Shown here: piece by piece, positions 36,838-48,774 of the stretch
Position numbering within the stretch: the stretch's first letter is position 1
Layout of the letters: the number at the start of each line of letters is the position of its first letter
From: Marthasterias glacialis
Lineage: Eukaryota; Echinodermata; Asteroidea; Forcipulatida; Asteriidae
Direction of reading: 5' to 3'
NCBI GenBank assembly: GCA_911728455.2
Contig: OU452219.1
Coordinates: 9,638,397-9,702,396, forward strand
Length of the DNA: 64,000 nucleotides
Notes under the pieces: generated by a model
Database searches by the model: none
Told to the model about the DNA's origin: nothing
The model's input: only the letters and a program-made list of their open reading frames with translations
Translations under genes and position numbers: made by a program

Positions 36838-37620
36838 AAACAAGATGATGGCTTTAAAAAAGTATTTTAAAAATGAAAGAGAAGTTTGACGTTGAGGGCA
36901 TTTTGAAGTATGTTAAGGGAGTTTGAAAATTGGATTTAAAAATTACGAAAAGGAAAATGAATGAATAAGGGAAAGTATAGATAAAGTAGGAAGGGCAAGA
37001 GGATGGGTGGGACGGCGGATGAAGGGGTGAAGATGCATGCAGAAAGGGTTGGAATGGGTGAAGGAAGGGGTAGGGGGTGGGTGGATAGTGGATAAAGGGT
37101 AAGGGTAAAGATAGAGGAAGTGAAAGAGGATGGGTGGAGATGACAGAGGATGGGTGGACAATGGATGGAGGGGTAGATGCATGGAGAAAGGGTTGGAATG
37201 GATGAAGGAAGGGGGTAGGGAATGGGTGGTCAAAAGACGAAAGGGCATATGGATAACAAGTGAAGATGTACGAAGGGAAACTTGGATGGGAAGAGGAAGA
37301 ATAAAGGGGTAGAGGATGCATAGAAAAGAGGTGGGAATGGAGAAAGTAAGGGGAAGACGACGGGTCGAGGAATGACGAAGGGGTAAAGGAAGGACAGAAA
37401 AGAGGTACGTATGAGTAAAGGGGACAATTGGACGAGAAAACAAGGGAGTAGAGGACGCACGGAGAAGTGGTTGAAGATATATGGAGGGGTTGGATGGATG
37501 ATACAAGGGAGACGGGATTAATGGAAAGGGTGGTGGTGGGGAGGTTTGGCAAGGTGGAGTGAAAGGCAAGGAAGGAAGAAGATATGTAAAAGACAAGTAA
37601 ACTGGGAACACTGGAATTGG
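36838..37620 (+). repeat. Polypurine tract / degenerate GGATGGGTGGA minisatellite
   Basis: For about 780 bp the plus strand is dominated by A and G, with few C. Degenerate repeats of GGATGGGTGGA, GAAGGGGTA and GGATGGATGAAGG type recur. The minus strand is accordingly a pyrimidine tract whose open frames (up to 232 codons, rich in Pro/Ser/Leu/His) are by-products and not genes. Confidence 0.85.
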
Positions 37621-37715
37621 GATGGAGTATTGAATTTTAGTAATCGTTCTTTTTCCTAGTGTTTTATTTTTTATATTTTTTTAACGTTGAACCTGTTGCT
37701 TTTTAGGTAGATTTT

Positions 37716-37880
37716 GCAGGTACCGATTCATTGAACTCCTGGGTGATGAGAAGCAATTATAGGTTGAGCATTGCCCAAGAACACAAGCGTCATGACCAGG
37801 ATTCGAACCCGAAGAACACACCGATGACTCAGTCGTCAAAACTTGAGTTCGATGTTCTAGACCGCTCGGTCACGACACGC
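37716..37880 (-). mobile_element. tRNA-Leu-derived SINE
   Basis: On the minus strand, 37878-37787 resembles tRNA-Leu(CAA). It has acceptor-like ends GTGTCGTG / CATGACGC, an A box-like GACCGAGCGGTCT, the anticodon region AACTCAAGTT, a long variable arm, and the B box GGGTTCGAATCC (37810-37799). The non-tRNA body continues as CTTGTGTTCTTGGGCAA ... ATTGCTTCTCATCACCCAGG to about 37716. The box sequences drive RNA polymerase III in such elements. A functional tRNA is unlikely given the altered A box and extra length. Confidence 0.72.
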
Positions 37881-39305
37881 TTAATAACCGTTACATTAAG
37901 TACAAACCGACAGTGGTATTTTCATAAACACATAAATCAGAATGTGAGAATGGACATTGACAACAGAAAGAATTCTTAATCAAACAACATGAGTTCACTT
38001 TTAGGAAATATTAGCAGAACCAATCGTTTACGTATTATGACTCCACAGGTCTGCGGGGAAAACTACAGACGGAAAACAGCTGTATATAGCAACGACCAAA
38101 ACAAAATGTAAAATCATTTGCGTTTTAAGTACAAAATAATCTGGGCACGTTTATTGCTTCTTCGGTGTATAAAGAACCAATACCCTGTATAATATATCAA
38201 TCGGAATGATCGTAAGACAATAAAGAGTAACATTAATTGGCATTTTACATGAACACGTACTCTGCTTTATACTTCCTAAATACTCTCAAAATATACAAAC
38301 TGTTTCATCGCAGACCCAATGTCATTATAGTCTCGCTATATGCTGTCCCCAACCTCCTTCTCAGAAACACACAACATTTTGTAAAACCCCGTTTTCTGTT
38401 TCTCTATTAATAAGACAGTCAAAAAAACTCAGGGTTGTGGGATTAACCGGAGTGTAACCACACCTTCTCTGACTACGATCTAGATGTGAATAATGTTCTA
38501 CCTTCAGCGCAAGATTTCTCAATAAATCCATATTGGAGTATACTTTGATATTGTTCTGAGGAAATCTTCAAAGTGGAAGGGGGCATAACAATACGATTTA
38601 GGGGCTTCTAGAAAAAACAAATTGCCCGGTATTCAATAATCAAACAATATAAATCGATTCTCAAATGTTATTATCTGCAACACACAACACCTTCAATGAA
38701 ATACTGCTATGATAACTGGTACAAAAATACAAACTGCATATTATTTTTTTTCTTATAATATATTATTTCAATACAAATACACACAAATAATGACCATGGA
38801 AAGTTGTACACCATGAACTACAGAATACCCTATAGGAATACAAATAGAAATATACTTTGGATAGTACACTTTTTATATCTTTCTTACGACACACATTGAA
38901 AATAGTATACAGTATAATATCTGAACTACTTCGGCTCAATTAATGTATAGTACTTTTGAATACCAAAATATGAACACTGCATAAAATTATTACCAATAGC
39001 TTTCACTTACGTACAGATTAACACTGTTAAATGACCCTTTATACCAACAGATACAACAGAGAATACAAACTAGTTGAACAGATATATTAGATATATTCGA
39101 TATAACAGCGAGCGATTTCTACTCTGAAATTTACCATACGCTGGATATTGCTTGTGACTTAGTTCCCTGCTACGGTTTGCTTAACAAAAATACAGTAAGC
39201 AATAATGCTTAACTGCTCCATATTTCAAAATGCACAAACTTTCTACTTTTTTTAATTATAGGTTTAAACTTAAACTTAGACTGACGTTTAATAAGCCCTG
39301 TATAC

Positions 39306-39448
39306 TTGGTACTTGCCAAGTCCTGCCGGGGACCTTTGGGGGAAGAGAATCCACTTGCTACTACTCAGTGGGATTCTAACCCCGCAAACCCCCGGATTCT
39401 AAACCAGTTATCTTTACCGCTCTACAAACCACCGAGTGTGTGTGTGCC
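39306..39448 (-). mobile_element. SINE-like, possibly tRNA-derived repeat
   Basis: On the minus strand an A box-like GTAGAGCGGTAAAG is followed about 40 bases later by a B box-like GGGGTTAGAATCCCAC. A tail then reads GGTCCCCGGCAGGACTTGGCAAGTACC. The layout fits a degraded tRNA-derived SINE head, but only one copy is present in the window. Confidence 0.4.
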
Positions 39449-42400
39449 CAGTGACGAGAAGCCAGTTCGAAATGTCGTTTCTACCTTTTGCTAAGTTTAT
39501 ACTACAGTTTAAATCTTGTTGACAAAAAGTAATCCGATCTTATTTTGTTGCTGATAGAAAAACAAAAAATCCAAACAAAACAAAAACATAATGCTCAATT
39601 GCAAGAGAGCGCCTTATGTCATTAAGTCACAAGACCGTATAACAATGAAGTTTTTTTTCAGACCTTTGGATATCCTTTTCAATTCAAGAAGACAATTAAA
39701 AAACTTAAGATGAGATTAGCGCATCTGTCTTTACAGTCTAATTACAATTTTTGTAGGTTTTCTATAAATAGTACAAAACATTTTCAAACTTACAAAAACG
39801 TGTCACCTGCATCGCTCAGTTAAATCTACAAAAACCATCAATTCATGTTCCACATGAGAAGTGAAAAAATGCACCAATTAAAAATTTGACACGATTATCT
39901 ATTTATGTACATTTTCATGTGCCTGCCCCAAAAAAAGAACGAACAGAAAATATGTCATTATATTTTTTTAATTTATGTTTAACAATAGTAACTCTTCTAA
40001 TGTATGAATTCACGTATAAGGTATAAAAATAAAATCTATGTAGAGTTCCCACTGGTAATTTGAGATGTTTCATGAAAACGAATTGAGTAAACCTAGTAAA
40101 CAAAATGTTTTTAAATAAATACGTAAAAATACTGCAACAATATTGAGATATGGTGTACCCTTTTCATCAATGTGTACAAATATTGTAACGCAGCCGGTAA
40201 ATTAGGAATACAACTAAAATCAGGGTTCCATCTCTTCCCCCCAAAATAATACATAAATAAAATGAGTTCCAAAGTTAACAGCTGGCATTCTTGGGCTTTT
40301 TCAACAAAATAAACAAATAGTGTAAGGCAGTCAGTAACTTACACAAGTGAATATGTGGTTAACATGGCAGATTCCCAATGAGACTATTTCAAATATTTAA
40401 CCGCTGTGGCCCACTCAGTTTTAATATAGTAAGGATTTACACTGTGATGCTGATGATTTGTCATTCAAAACAAACTAAATATACATGCATACCTCATGAA
40501 TGAAAATGTTGTTTCCCAAATACTTAAGTGTTTAGTATTACACCAATGAAATGCTTACCACGACAAGCATCTCTTGAATGCGGTACCGATGGGTAAGAGT
40601 AGTCGCCTAAACGCTGAAGGCCAAATATTTCCTAGCTAGCCGGAGATTAATTTGGAAATTTATGCAAGGAGCCTGGAGTGATGAGATTTTTCAAGTGAAG
40701 TGTCAATTTATTATTTCTGATTGATTAGACGGAGAAGGTGAAACATTTTTATTTGTTTATGTTTTTTAACAACTGATGGTAATCAAATAGTGAATCTTAC
40801 ATGACTTTTTATGCTTTTTGTTTTAATTTCAATTTTAAGTGCCCCCAACACCCATTAAAAGTACAGAATACTCTTGTCACCAATGCAGCATATCAATAAC
40901 AAAACAACCCAATCTAATCTTAACTTGTATGCAGTGTGGACTTCTTCAAAACATGAAGTACAAAACGAATCACTAAAACTACGAATCTGAAGGGGGTGAG
41001 AGGTAAAGGAGGGAGTGGGGTCAGGTGAAATAGGGGTAAGCTTCTTTGAAAATTACCAAGATACATATTTCTTTTCAAACAAATGTTTTGCATTGCAACT
41101 TCTATTCCACTTTTTTTTAACCAGACAAGACCACTCCGCCATGTGACTGTGCAAAAGAACATTACCCCTTCCCCATTTTCCAAAGATGACTTTTCAAGCA
41201 GTTTGGCTTCCAACACTTTTAAAAACAAAATACTGGAGACTTTCATGGGGGTAGAATAGGGAGGGGGATGGTTGACCCACAGAACACGATTATTGTCACT
41301 GAAAACATGAAAATCTCCTTTTATACAGCACGTAACCTGTACTAAACGATTTAACCAGCTACCATCACAAAGCCTGGATTTCTCATAATCTACAAGCTGT
41401 AAGTAACAATAAAACATCTGATTCCGAACCACAATTCTAAACCACATTTTGATTGGTTTGCAAGGAGGAGCGGCAGTCAGTGAGTTAAGAAGACTAGTCA
41501 ACCTACAGCCACCCAGATCATCCAAACCGTTTGACCACACATTCATTGATCCCTGTACCATTCCCACATCTGAATAACCACTCTGCCAAGCCAACCACAG
41601 TCTCCCGATGGTGCCAGGATTGTTGTGCAAGTGGGTGGTAATAATAAGGGTTTAAGAGATGGTGAACGATGGAGGATGACAGTTCACTATCAGCTACTCT
41701 CACCGCCCTGTGTCTGTTGAATCAATTTGCTACAAAGTGGGGAGAATATGTCTGCCATAAGTTTGGCTCCAAAATAGAGTTTAATACATAAAAAAGGCTT
41801 ACAAGTTCATTAGTGTGAAGTGCTTAGAGGTAGTGGTGAGGTGGGCGGGGGATATTTTGGAGCTGGAGGTCCCAGGAAGACACAACTCCATCAGGGCATG
41901 ATGCTCAAGGCATTCTTACTATCATTGTCATCAAGCATTTGTCTTAAACTTTACGACTGCATGGATTTGAACCTTTAACCCTTTGTATAGTGTCCCCCAA
42001 AGAGTGTTCACCAATAGCAATGATCTGCTAGAAGCTTTTTCATATACCAATGGTATTATTAACGCATTCTTGTAATCATGTAAAAGAAAAAATGAAGTAA
42101 ATTGCACAGCCTATGCTGCAAGTACTGCAGTTTTACAATGCAAAAGGCATTGAGGGATCAATTACAACTAACATTCAACACATTTTTATGCCTTGTAACC
42201 TCTGTTTGTAAAAAGTAAAACTTTCCAAATTGCACCCTGACTATTTTTCCCTTCCATTCGGTAGTGAGATTTACCTCCTCATTTCATGGGTGAGATTAGA
42301 CGACTATGAAAAATCCTGAAAATTGGACAACAATATCCTCTTGGTCTGGAGATGAAGCTCCATGGAGAAATGGGATTTGATATTACAGAGGTTTATAGGC

Positions 42401-45400
42401 TCTTTACTCCACCTAATATTAATCTAGGCCTACAGGTTTGGTCATAACAACAGTCGAGTCTTCCGCCAATGTGAGGCGAGTTTGTCTCTTTCAAGGAAGT
42501 ATGAAGGTGAGGGAAGGTCAATGAAAAATCCCAAAATAAGAAAAAATCCTAAAATAAGGAAAAATTCCTGAAACCAAGGAAAAAATAAATAAAAAATCAC
42601 AGGCCTGCGATTTACAAGTTCACGAATCCTACGAAAAGGCAATTAACTCCTGCAAAATGTTTCTCAAAAATAAGGCCTTGCAAAGTACAATATACTGTAT
42701 ACATCTGTTTTGATGTTCACATACATAATGTGGCCCCCCAGAAAATGGTGACGACTGTCACCATCCTCTCCACAAGACCCCAACATGATTTCAAAGAACC
42801 AAAACATAAAACTGACAGATTGAATGCAGTTTTTTACTCGAACAGCTTTCACGGTCCACTGCTACATATTCCCCTGTTGGACATGACACCAGGATATCCA
42901 AAGGAAAAATCCTCTCAGGGACTATTTTAAGAAGAAAAAACACAAACGGAGCCATTGGCCGTCGTCGCCTTGGGTAAGCCTGTCTACATACCAAGACACT
43001 ATCCCCCTGATATAAAGCCCCTAGAAGCACCCCCAAAAAAGTACAGCCTCGCCTCTCCAGTAATAATCACAATCTTCAGAAACATTTGTAGGACTTAAGT
43101 TATGTTGGAATGGCAAAGTGCCAAGCTTCTATCAAAGAGAAGAAAAAAAAATGTGTGTGAGGAATTTGCAAGATTTCTGGTGATGGAAAAGTCAGTGAAT
43201 GAAGGAGTCATTAGCTCCACCTCTTTTTTTGACCCGAAATTGTTGTCAGTAAAAAATGTTGATGGAGCCCTGATCAGAAGTGCTTTATGAATGCGATAGA
43301 TTTGTTTGTTGCAACTATACACTTTTTCTTGAGGGTGTGTATGGTATGGTATATGTCTTACAACTAATGGAAAAAAGCCCTAACCTCTGTCTTGACCAGA
43401 AGGGGGAAGGGGAGAAAGGAAAAAGAGTCTTGCAAACAGAAGAAAGATAAGTATTATGATGTTGTGTTTAAGCTGGGTCAGATTACAGGTTGTAGGAAAG
43501 AAAGAGGTGGGTAATGAATTCCAAAGTATGTGATTGGAAAGGAACTTGGAAATGGATCAAAACATAGAAGCAAATTGATTCAAGAAACAATTTCTGCTAT
43601 TGCTGCATCTTAATTGTAACTTAAGGTTGTTCAATGGAAATTATCATCATTAATTAAAAGAGACAAGACACGTAAAAAAAAAAGCCTCAACAACTACTAA
43701 AGATGCTTTACCTAAGATGACAACCCCGGCTTGTAATTTCACAATTAAGCATGAGCTTATGATAAAAATTGAGGACTATGTAAACAGACTAAAAACACTC
43801 AACATTGCCAGTGAATCATGTCCTTTTCAAGTTCTTTTTAAATACTTACAGGCAGTAATTCAAATATTTTGGCCCAAAAAGGCACTGTTTTAGAAAGAAT
43901 TTATGACAAGTGTCTCACAGCTGTTAAAGGGACAGGCAAGAAGAAAATGAAGAAAATATATTGACTAAATCATGTGATTTGGAACAGAGGAGAGCCTCGG
44001 TAGTTTCAGATGGCTTGGGGGTTACCTTGATCATTGCCAGGGTCAAATGGCCCAACTTTTTATGATGGTTTGTCACGAACATCTTTGCGAAAACTGTCAA
44101 CTTTTCATATTAATGTTTCCTCTGAGGTATGATCCAGTGGGGGGGGGGGTTGATAGAGGGGGCACTGCATTTGTGCAAAAATCTTGCCAATAAGTCACAT
44201 TTTTTAACTCGCTTGAAAAAAGGGAAATATCCAACTCATCATGCCATTTTCTTTGCACAGAAAAAGGAGAGATATATCAATTGAAGAACAAATGGCAAAT
44301 GCCAATATGCAGTGGGAAATATAGCGTTCATCCACGCAGCTTTACATTTTCCAGCTATTTGCCAAAAAGCAAACAAGGACAATTAGACAGGGAAAGCACC
44401 CAATCAAATCATACTCCTCACCCGAAAATATTGTTATAAACCCATTGTTTTACGTTGCCATAATTGACAGGGAACCAGCCACAAGCTTTATTTGAAGACT
44501 GTCCCATTGAAGCTGGTAACCTCTGCTAAGCAAATATACCTGTTGCGTACTTAGCACAATTTTGTTTACATAGCATCTATCTGATTACTGAGCACTATTC
44601 TTTAAGGTTGCCCAATACAATGGACTTGTGAATGGATCCAAATGCGGCACATGCTTTTTAAGCTATTCCATATTTTGTTTAATGCCAATAAAACAGATTA
44701 TGAATGGTTTATTTCAAGTATGCGCAAAAGTATGTCACCGGGGAGGTCAAATGAAAGTCACGCCCCTCGTAAAAATACAAACCTAAATAGCTCCAAATTA
44801 TCAACTTATTACTCAAAACAAACCTCTTAATATGCTACATCTAGACAAAACCATTACCATAATAGGTCTACAATCCCCTCATTGACTGACACTTGGCAGG
44901 CAGGTTGTCTGCAGCCAGCAGCCCTTTGACAGGTTATCAACCTGAAGGCCCATGAAATGTAGGGGTTCAGACATACGGACAGGTGGCTTTCCCACAAATG
45001 GTCAGCATCAAACACTGTGGTGATAAACCATTCCATGATGGATCATAGCAAATATTGATGGAAAGGACCCCAAAAATGAAATAAATAAGTGGCTGACTCC
45101 CACATGGGTAAGCTGGAGGCACTATTTCACAATTCAGATACTTGGATTAGTACAGAGCAATTTTAAGAGATTGTGCTGCTTCAGATTGCTTCACAAGTTT
45201 ACACGATACAAAATGTTTATCCTGTATACCGATGACAAAGTGTCTTCTTTATGCCTTAGACAAGATTGAAGTTAACTGGATAAATATAAAAAAGTACAGA
45301 ACAATTTATTGGTTTGTAAATCAGTGCAAGTCAGTGACTGTTTCATGAGCAAAAATTAAAGGGTTCTTTCAACAGTGGCATGTCAAAGTTACATTCTTTT

Positions 45401-45517
45401 CTATCTTCATGTATTTTGAGGGCATTTTTGTGACATCACTACAGCCTTTGCAATATTATTTAAACTTTTAAATTGCCATAATGAATTTTTTGCAATTTAT
45501 TGAAGTGCATATACAAA

Positions 45518-45649
45518 TAACATGGTTTGAGGGTGGACAGTCGATATAAGCTCCCCGAGGTATTGGAAGTTCCTGAGGCGAACTAGTTTGTCAACTTCCA
45601 ATACCGAGGGAAGCTAATCTCAATTGTCCACCTAAAATAGACCATGTTA
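45518..45649. mobile_element. 132-bp palindromic MITE
   Basis: TAACATGGTTTGAGGGTGGAC at the left mirrors GTCCACCTAAAATAGACCATGTTA at the right. GAGGTATTGGAAGTT mirrors AACTTCCAATACC around a short centre (CCTGAGGCGAACTAGTTTG). Nearly the whole element is self-complementary. Confidence 0.8.
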
Positions 45650-48259
45650 GATTTGTTTTACTATACCTCATAATTCTCTAGTTCGACATCATTGAGCTTG
45701 AGAAAATGCGGCATTGACATTTACCAGTAATTAAGCCGACATCTTTTCATGTGCATGTACTACTCAGCTCCACGCAATGTTTATGCATGAGCACTACACA
45801 TGTGCATGCGTAGTAGACTGTTACACATGCGACAGTTTACTACACAAGCGTGTTTACGCCGTGTGTGTGAATACTGGCACGCATGCCTGGTAAACAGCAA
45901 AAATAGCATCTGGCACGTGATGGTGAATGGACCAGTGAGAATTCTGCTCTGGATCATGAATATGTATAAGGTATTATTCAGATCTTCCAATTCATTAATC
46001 TGCCTTATAAACTATTCTCTAATGATGCCTCATACTGGTTTCAGTCTTGTACAAAAAATGGCACTAGTGCAGCATTTCCTTGGAAAAAATATTATTCCGA
46101 ATGACAAAATGGATCACGGCAAACAGCTTATTGCTACTGAATGAGGACAGCTGTTGTATTACATTAAGAAATGAGGAAGATTGGCTGAAGAGCCCAAGGT
46201 ACCAAGTAGACGTAAGTAAGAATGTAACAATTCAGCCATGCTATTATGTGAATTTGTATAGATATACCGCGAGTCCGTGGAAAAGCACTTCGTGATTTCA
46301 TTCAATATTTGTGACTACAGTTCAGCCAAGTTTGATACACAACCTTTTTGTTGTTTAGGCCTACTTTTTTGTAATGGAATACAAATGATACATGATTTAG
46401 TTTTATGAAAATAAACAATCATGTACCCCCTCCCCCCCCCCTCCACAAACAAACAAAAAAGACAAAAAAACATTTAAGATTCAAAGAAGTTATATTTACT
46501 TATCATCACACCAGTGATCAAAGATTTTGAGATGTATCTATTAATTTCTCAAAATTAAGTTACAAACCATGAATACTTGCAGAGCTATTAAAACATGATT
46601 GTTAAAGCTAGGTGTAGATGTAGAGAGGAAATTTCAAAAAGGTGACAAAAATGAAAGAATTTCTTGTGAGAAGAAGTGGTGAAACCAGCCTTGAAGTTTT
46701 TCCCGCACAGTTCCCTCTACCTGCCTTGTTTTTACGCATAGAAAAAAACAGACCGACAGGATATACTTTCTGAAAGGTCAAGACAGACCTCACCAGTGGT
46801 TCTCTTGGAATCACTCCTTTTTCAGACCTTGATTTTCATCTCATAGGGTTAAGGCCCCTTTCTTGAGGAAAATGAAACTTCCACTTTTTTGTTCAGGTAT
46901 GAATTTCCAGGCCCATCTAAGCGGAGATTCATATAAACATTGCTGTCACTCTCAAATTTATTTCTCTTTTCTTATTCTGTAATATCCTGCAAAATTTCAA
47001 AACACAAGCAAACCTCGATGTGCAATCTCTCTTCAGTTCAGAAGACCTTGGACACAAGGAGGACCTAAAAACCAGACCCAAAAGAGCATTTCAGCCCGAG
47101 CAAAATGTCTAAACCATTCTGGCACTTCGTGTCGTACATCCCTGCTATGGTTCCTTTAATCATACAAAAGCTCCCCCAATAAAAGTTACTGTTGTTCTCT
47201 TCACATAAAGCACCATTCAGAATGACTCTCATGAAATCATGACTTCTCCTGTACACATCCTCATATAAAAATATTGTTTCCTGTTGACTTTCATATGTAC
47301 AAAGATCATATAAGATTTTCAGACACCTCAAAAGCAACTCGATACTCTGGACACATTTTCTTCCCACTGATCATCTACATTTCCCCTAAAAGTTTTCACA
47401 AATAATACACACAAAAACCTCAATCAGGTGGAACCTACTTGTATGAACCTAAATCATGTCATGAGAAACCACCAAAGGGTTTCACTTAAAGAGATGTCTG
47501 GTACATGTATACCAAGTAGATTCCTGCAGGTATGATCACAGCAGTGTCAAACAGTTCTGCCTGCCATTTTTTTATTTATTTATTTTTTTTTTTGGGGGGG
47601 GGAACCAAGTCACGCACAAAGTATGACAGGTTTCTTACAGTGGTCCAAAGGCCAATTTAGACCCCTACATGAAGCTGGTTTATCTTGATTCCCTTCTTCA
47701 ATGAGAATGGGTTGTTGCACTTTTACTAGAGCCATCATTTCAAAGGCCAAAGAGAAAGTTATTCCTACCAACCTTTATCAGGAGGATCGATAGCCTACAG
47801 TACTGACTGAAAACACACAGGGGTATGTGATCTCAAAATGAAGCTTGTGTCAAAACAGTCCGGTAGAACTTTCAGAGTAAATACTTGGATGGCAGTCTGG
47901 CAGCTCACAGATGTCTAAATACAATGTTGCATGGGTCTATCAAACACAGTGTGTATTTTCTACATTTTTTCCGGTTGTTCATGCTGTTTGTTAACTCCGA
48001 AAAATGGTTCTCATAACAAAATTTGGAGTGTTTTATAAGCAATATGATTAGAAGGAAATGCACTGTAAAACAGTGTTCAGTACAGTTTAACATGTACAAG
48101 TATCAGTAATACAGTACTTTCAGGTCATTATATGGTAGGTGTTACAATTTAATGAGATGGAGTACAGAAGACAACTACTCAAGTATGAGTAGTCAATCCT
48201 ACATTTATTACTATAGACTACATAGTATTTTGTTCTGTCATTCCTACAATCATACGGCT

Positions 48260-48552
48260 AAATTTTGGTCACAGAGTTGGGACAGGCCTGACTACTGTTG
48301 GGCCAGACCCGACTACTGTTGCGACAGGCCCAACTACAGTTGGGACGATCATCAAGTTGGTGTGTAACACATACTTTACAACTAAAGTTTGGTCATAGAG
48401 TTGGGACAGACAGTTGGAACAGGCCCAACTTCAGTTGGGACAGGCCCAACTTCAGTTGGGACAGGCCCAACTTCAGTTGGGACAGGCCCAACTACAGTTG
48501 GGACAGGCCCAACTACAGTTGGGACAATCATCAAGTTGGGGTGCAACACATA
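48260..48552. repeat. 21-bp minisatellite with duplicated flanks, 3' of the formin stop
   Basis: The unit GGCCCAACTTCAGTTGGGACA is repeated five times at 48422-48526, with TTC or TAC variants; a shorter, diverged block lies at 48275-48345. Each unit contains CCCAACT-CAGTTGGG, a small palindrome. Both blocks are flanked by TTTGGTCANAGAGTTGGGACAG and GACRATCATCAAGTTGG, so a block of about 125-165 bp was duplicated and one copy expanded. The 21-bp period keeps frames open on both strands, but this is not coding. Confidence 0.88.
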
Positions 48553-48729
48553 CACCAGGATAACCAATATTTAAAACATCTCTCTTGCTAAACGCTACAC
48601 ATACTTAAGCTTTTTTTCCTCCTTAGCCACACCAGTGGAAACTGTCCAACCTTGGTTATTTCATTTCCAGGCACTTATCCGACTTTACCTCAAGTTTGCC
48701 TGAAAGCTCTCAGTGGTGGCTGGATGGGA

Positions 48730-48774
48730 TCAGCTCTTGTTACTTGAACTTGCCTTTGCTGCTAATTTTGCTTT
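48730..48774 (-). CDS. FMN1/FMN2: Formin terminal exon: Spire-interaction-like tail and stop
   Basis: 45 bp from acceptor ATTTATAG to TGA (48732-48730), encoding [14 protein letters not shown]. Joined to the previous exon it gives GGLKAKLAAK, resembling GIKAKISMK at the C-terminus of FMN2, where the formin-Spire interaction (FSI) sequence lies. The acceptor has a poor pyrimidine tract, but phase and similarity both support it. The alternative is read-through of the 48907 donor. Confidence 0.75.
   Translation of the reverse strand, partial: KAKLAAKASSSNKS

Larger units (their letters stand above)
37621..48729. other. Region between the polypurine tract and the formin stop codon
   Basis: AT-rich sequence without a recognisable gene. 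Part of it is expected to be the formin 3' UTR (minus strand), whose end could not be placed because AATAAA-like hexamers are common. Named contents are a tRNA-Leu-derived SINE (37.7-37.9 kb), a second SINE-like copy (39.3-39.45 kb), a palindromic MITE (45.5 kb), C/G homopolymers (44.1, 46.4 kb) and the 21-bp minisatellite (48.27-48.54 kb). One unexplained open frame of 236 codons (minus, 41630-40920) matches nothing I know. Confidence 0.5.

Noticed and set aside
36854..37611. Two overlapping 222-232-codon frames on the minus strand, rich in Pro, Ser, Leu and His.
   Set aside because: They overlap in different frames over the same polypyrimidine strand. The composition is a by-product of the purine-rich minisatellite.
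37787..37878. A genuine tRNA-Leu gene on the minus strand.
   Set aside because: The A box is altered, the length is about 92 instead of 83-85 bases, and the sequence continues into a SINE body; a SINE explains it better.
48275..48540. CRISPR-like array (regular repeats).
   Set aside because: Units are contiguous without unique spacers, and the genome is eukaryotic; it is a minisatellite.
48298..48591. Repeat peptide frames of GPTSVGTG and NRPNFSWDRP type on the plus strand.
   Set aside because: They come from a 21-bp minisatellite whose period is a multiple of three, so several frames stay open on both strands.
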